From NCBI RefSeq assembly GCF_026725475.1, contig NZ_CP109965.1:2046001-2110000 (forward strand): 64,000 bases of DNA, read 5' to 3'. A program made the position numbers and the translations under genes. The notes beneath the pieces were generated by a model, which worked only from the letters and a program-made list of their open reading frames with translations, made no database searches and had not been told where the DNA came from. The stretch comes from Catenovulum adriaticum. Its GTDB lineage: Bacteria > Pseudomonadota > Gammaproteobacteria > Enterobacterales > Alteromonadaceae. Shown piece by piece: positions 61,976-64,000 of the stretch; the stretch's first letter is position 1; each line of letters starts with the position of its first letter.

Positions 61976-62390
61976 ACCCAAACCTCTCAATTCTAAAATC
62001 TAAATTCTTATATCTGGCTTATACCACCGTAGACGCGAAGCTTGCTCGCGTTTTTATTTAGAAGGCAACGCTGGAGAAAATATCGCGTGCGCTATCGGCA
62101 TTTTGCTCCCGGCAATGCTCCACAACCTATATCCCTATAGGCCAGCTGCACGCCTACAGGGTTTAAAAACCCAACCCCTAAATTAAACGTACGATTACGC
62201 ACTCACGTGCTAATCGTACCTACGGTGCTGTTATAAAACACCGTAGACGCGAAGCTTGCTCGCGTTTTTATGTAGAAGGCAACGCTGGAGAAAATATCGC
62301 GTGCGCTATCGGCATTTTGCTCCCGGCAATGCTCTACGACCTATATCCCTATAGGCCAGCTTGACGCCTACAAGGTTTATAAAACCTAGC
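61976..62390 (-). repeat. Inverted cluster of the modular hairpin repeats
   Basis: In minus orientation this stretch repeats modules of the 53.3-54.2 kb cluster: the ACGCGAGCAAGCTTCGCGT hairpin at 62023-62055 and 62239-62270, the ~80-bp module at 62077-62158 and 62291-62372, and the GTACGATTA hairpin at 62189-62227. It fills most of the gap between rnt and speD. Confidence 0.9.
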
Positions 62391-62431
62391 AGCGAAGCTC
62401 CCTAGCCCCTAAAATCCTAGCCCCTAATATC

Positions 62432-63211
62432 CTAACTAATATTTCTAGCGTAAAATATTTCTTGAATTTCACGTTGTAAGCCGCTTTTAGCTTCAGCAAT
62501 TTCAGTCTCGCCCATTTCATTAATGCCACTACCAAACAAATAATGGGTTAGCTCAAAATCTTTTAAAACCATTTTGGTGTGAAATATATTTTCCTGCTCA
62601 ATATTCACATCAATCATATCGTAAAGCTGGTGAATATCTGCCGACAAATAATCCTGAATCGACCGAATTTCATGATCAATATAATGCTTAATACCCGACA
62701 CATCGCGGGTAAAACCACGCACCCGATAATCAACCGTCACCACATCAGAATCAAACGAATGGATTAAAAAATTAAGCACTTTTAACGGTGAAATAATGCC
62801 GCAGGTCGACACCTCAATATCTGCCCTAAAGGTACTAATGCCATTTTGAGGATGGTTTTCAGGATACGTATGAACACAAATATGGCTTTTATCTAAATGC
62901 GCAACAACCGACTCAGTTGCGGGTTTCGGCGGTGGTAACGAAGGTGTTGGTGCCTCACTCATTAAAATCGTGACACTGGCACCTTGCGGATCATAATCTT
63001 GCCTGGCAATGTTCAGCACATTAGCGCCAATCATTTCAACTACTTGATACAAAATATCCGTTAATCGATTAGCGTTATAGTGATGGTCGATATACTTCGC
63101 ATATTCATACCGGTGAGCTTCGCTTCTTGCCCAGCTAATATCGTAAAGTGAAAAGCTTAAACTTTTAGTTAAATTATTAAAGCCATGCAATTTAATTTTT
63201 TCAGAAGACAA
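62432..63211 (-). CDS. speD: S-adenosylmethionine decarboxylase proenzyme SpeD
   Basis: A 259-residue E. coli-type enzyme that supplies aminopropyl groups for spermidine. It self-cleaves at Ser109 in AHLDKSHICVHTYPE to form the pyruvoyl cofactor. LHGFNNLTKSLSF, YNANRLTDIL, NIARQDYDPQGASVTIL and FRADIEVSTCG match closely. No ATG is available: the frame begins with TTG at 63211, with GGGAG ten bases upstream. The spermidine synthase speE is not next to it here. Confidence 0.95.
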   Translation of the reverse strand: MSSEKIKLHGFNNLTKSLSFSLYDISWARSEAHRYEYAKYIDHHYNANRLTDILYQVVEMIGANVLNIARQDYDPQGASVTILMSEAPTPSLPPPKPATESVVAHLDKSHICVHTYPENHPQNGISTFRADIEVSTCGIISPLKVLNFLIHSFDSDVVTVDYRVRGFTRDVSGIKHYIDHEIRSIQDYLSADIHQLYDMIDVNIEQENIFHTKMVLKDFELTHYLFGSGINEMGETEIAEAKSGLQREIQEIFYARNIS

Positions 63212-63289
63212 AACTAACAGACTCCCTTTATCAACAATAACACAGCGCTCAGTTCAAGCCCGACACTACCACCTCGCTCTAATACAAAG

Positions 63290-63625
63290 TTAAGCAAAAG
63301 CTGAATCAAATAAATTTTTAATTAACGCCGAAAATTCAATAATAAACGCTTTTTGAGGTTCAGTTGCTTCTTGCTCTAATCTTCGAGATAAAAACTCTTC
63401 TAAATCAGTCACAATAGCATCGGCTTCACGTACAACATCTAATCGAGTGTCTTGTGGCAAATCAGGATGCTGCTCAAAAAACTTCATCACATTGTCTGAG
63501 ATTTTTTCTTCAATTAAACTTCCAATGGTTTGCCCGGTGGTTGCGGTATCTTGCGACTCAAATAAAGCAATGTTTTCAGTAAAATAACCTATTAGTTCAA
63601 TATAGGCTTGAGATTCTGTCACCAT
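63290..63625 (-). CDS. DUF3802-like hypothetical protein
   Basis: A 111-residue acidic, mostly helical soluble protein (MVTESQAYIELIGYFTENIA, then SLIEEKISDNVMKFFEQHPD and READAIVTDLEEFLSRRLEQ). I believe it is the DUF3802 family of Vibrio and Shewanella relatives, but cannot confirm this by search. No signal peptide or motif indicates function. It lies between malY and speD with gaps of about 140 and 78 bases. Confidence 0.65.
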   Translation of the reverse strand: MVTESQAYIELIGYFTENIALFESQDTATTGQTIGSLIEEKISDNVMKFFEQHPDLPQDTRLDVVREADAIVTDLEEFLSRRLEQEATEPQKAFIIEFSALIKNLFDSAFA

Positions 63626-63741
63626 AATATATTACTACTTATACTTACGATTAATCGTATGCCGTTAATTGGTTGGAAAAGGTGTAAACATAAAATATTA
63701 CACCTCACTATCATTCATTAAACCTGTGTTAGCCACTTACT

Positions 63742-63771
63742 AAATAACCTTAACCCAAGTTAAGGTTATTT
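63742..63771 (-). terminator. Terminator hairpin of the malY-like gene
   Basis: A perfect 13-bp stem AAATAACCTTAAC/GTTAAGGTTATTT with a four-base loop begins in the last codon. The 3' arm ends in U-rich sequence. Confidence 0.65.
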
Positions 63772-64000
63772 ATCTAGTTGGCGATGTGCCGTTTTAATTC
63801 GCTCAACCGCCTGCTCTAACTGAGCTCGGGTACAAGCAAAATTAATACGCGCATATTGTGGCTCACCAAAATCACGACCGGGTGATGGGCCTACCCCCGC
63901 CTCTTCAAAAAAGCTTTGAACATCTTCAACCCCTAACTCTGAGCAATCAATCCAAGCTAAAAAAGTTGCTTCAGCTTTGCTCATTTTCATGCCTTTAAGT
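63766..64000 (-). CDS. malY: Aminotransferase class I/II, MalY/PatB type (3' end only)
   Basis: The open frame runs from the window edge to a TAA at 63766, giving the last 77 or so residues. EATFLAWIDCSELGVED, FFEEAGVGPSPGRDFG and YARINFACTRAQLEQAVERI match the C-terminus of PLP-dependent cystathionine beta-lyase/MalY-PatB proteins. The Arg of NFACTR-type context is the expected substrate-carboxylate contact region. The PLP lysine and the start lie outside the window. Confidence 0.85.
   Translation of the reverse strand, partial: LKGMKMSKAEATFLAWIDCSELGVEDVQSFFEEAGVGPSPGRDFGEPQYARINFACTRAQLEQAVERIKTAHRQLDK

Noticed and set aside
61876..62061. A 61-codon plus-strand open frame after rnt
   Set aside because: Built from the hairpin repeat modules; no start signal.

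Overview
The window looks like chromosomal DNA of an AT-rich marine gammaproteobacterium of the order Alteromonadales (a Catenovulum- or Shewanella-like relative; genus not determinable from this alone). Grounds: a polar-type flagellar cluster ending in flrA-flrB-flrC, the motY-rnt gene pair, a TonB2/TtpC energy-transducing operon, an E. coli-like SpeD and ArgS, and the absence of any insertion sequence, prophage or plasmid function. I found no rRNA, CRISPR array or transposase; there is one tRNA (Trp).

Layout. 1-1347: 5' part of an opgG/mdoG-type glucan gene and a small outer-membrane barrel protein. 1606-19529 (all minus): flrA, then flrB-flrC, then fliE-F-G-H-I-J-K-L-M-N-O-P-Q-R-flhB, i.e. 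the sigma-54 regulatory cascade directly upstream of the basal body, C-ring, ATPase and export-gate genes it controls. Two good -24/-12 promoters are visible, before flrB and before fliE. 19749-21777: an HvfABC-type RiPP cluster, with a small secreted precursor carrying nine E(A/G)KCG motifs, a DUF692 (MNIO) modification enzyme and its DUF2063 partner. 21951-26989: DUF3450-TtpC-ExbB-ExbD-TonB-TPR operon. 27566-30911: prfC-argS. 31573-35810: LysR/SnoaL divergon, a CASTOR/POLLUX-like channel, rimI. 35879-36807: tRNA-Trp followed by a HolD-like gene.

36928-43880: a complete de novo thiamin operon thiC-thiO-thiS-thiG-thiDE-thiF behind a TPP riboswitch. 44056-53227: a receiver-TPR protein whose phospho-acceptor Asp is a Ser, a small unknown protein, a putative SLT lipoprotein behind gshA, and a 1367-residue hybrid histidine kinase. 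54373-58408: a second TPP riboswitch controlling a TonB-dependent receptor, a YkoF-like small protein, a PnuC/PnuT-type permease and an APH-fold (thiamin-kinase-like) protein. Together these form a thiamin uptake and salvage operon complementing the biosynthetic one. 58448-64000: DUF3010 protein, motY, rnt, speD, a DUF3802-like protein and the 3' end of a malY/patB-like aminotransferase.

The part least explained by ordinary genes is 53.2-62.4 kb. Three intergenic stretches there are filled with one family of modular hairpin repeats. It includes a 230-bp tandem repeat, a 289-bp tandem duplication, and a pair of nearly identical ~225-bp inverted repeats that bracket the 5.6-kb thiamin-salvage segment. 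The HvfABC cluster and this repeat system are the two things most worth a second look.
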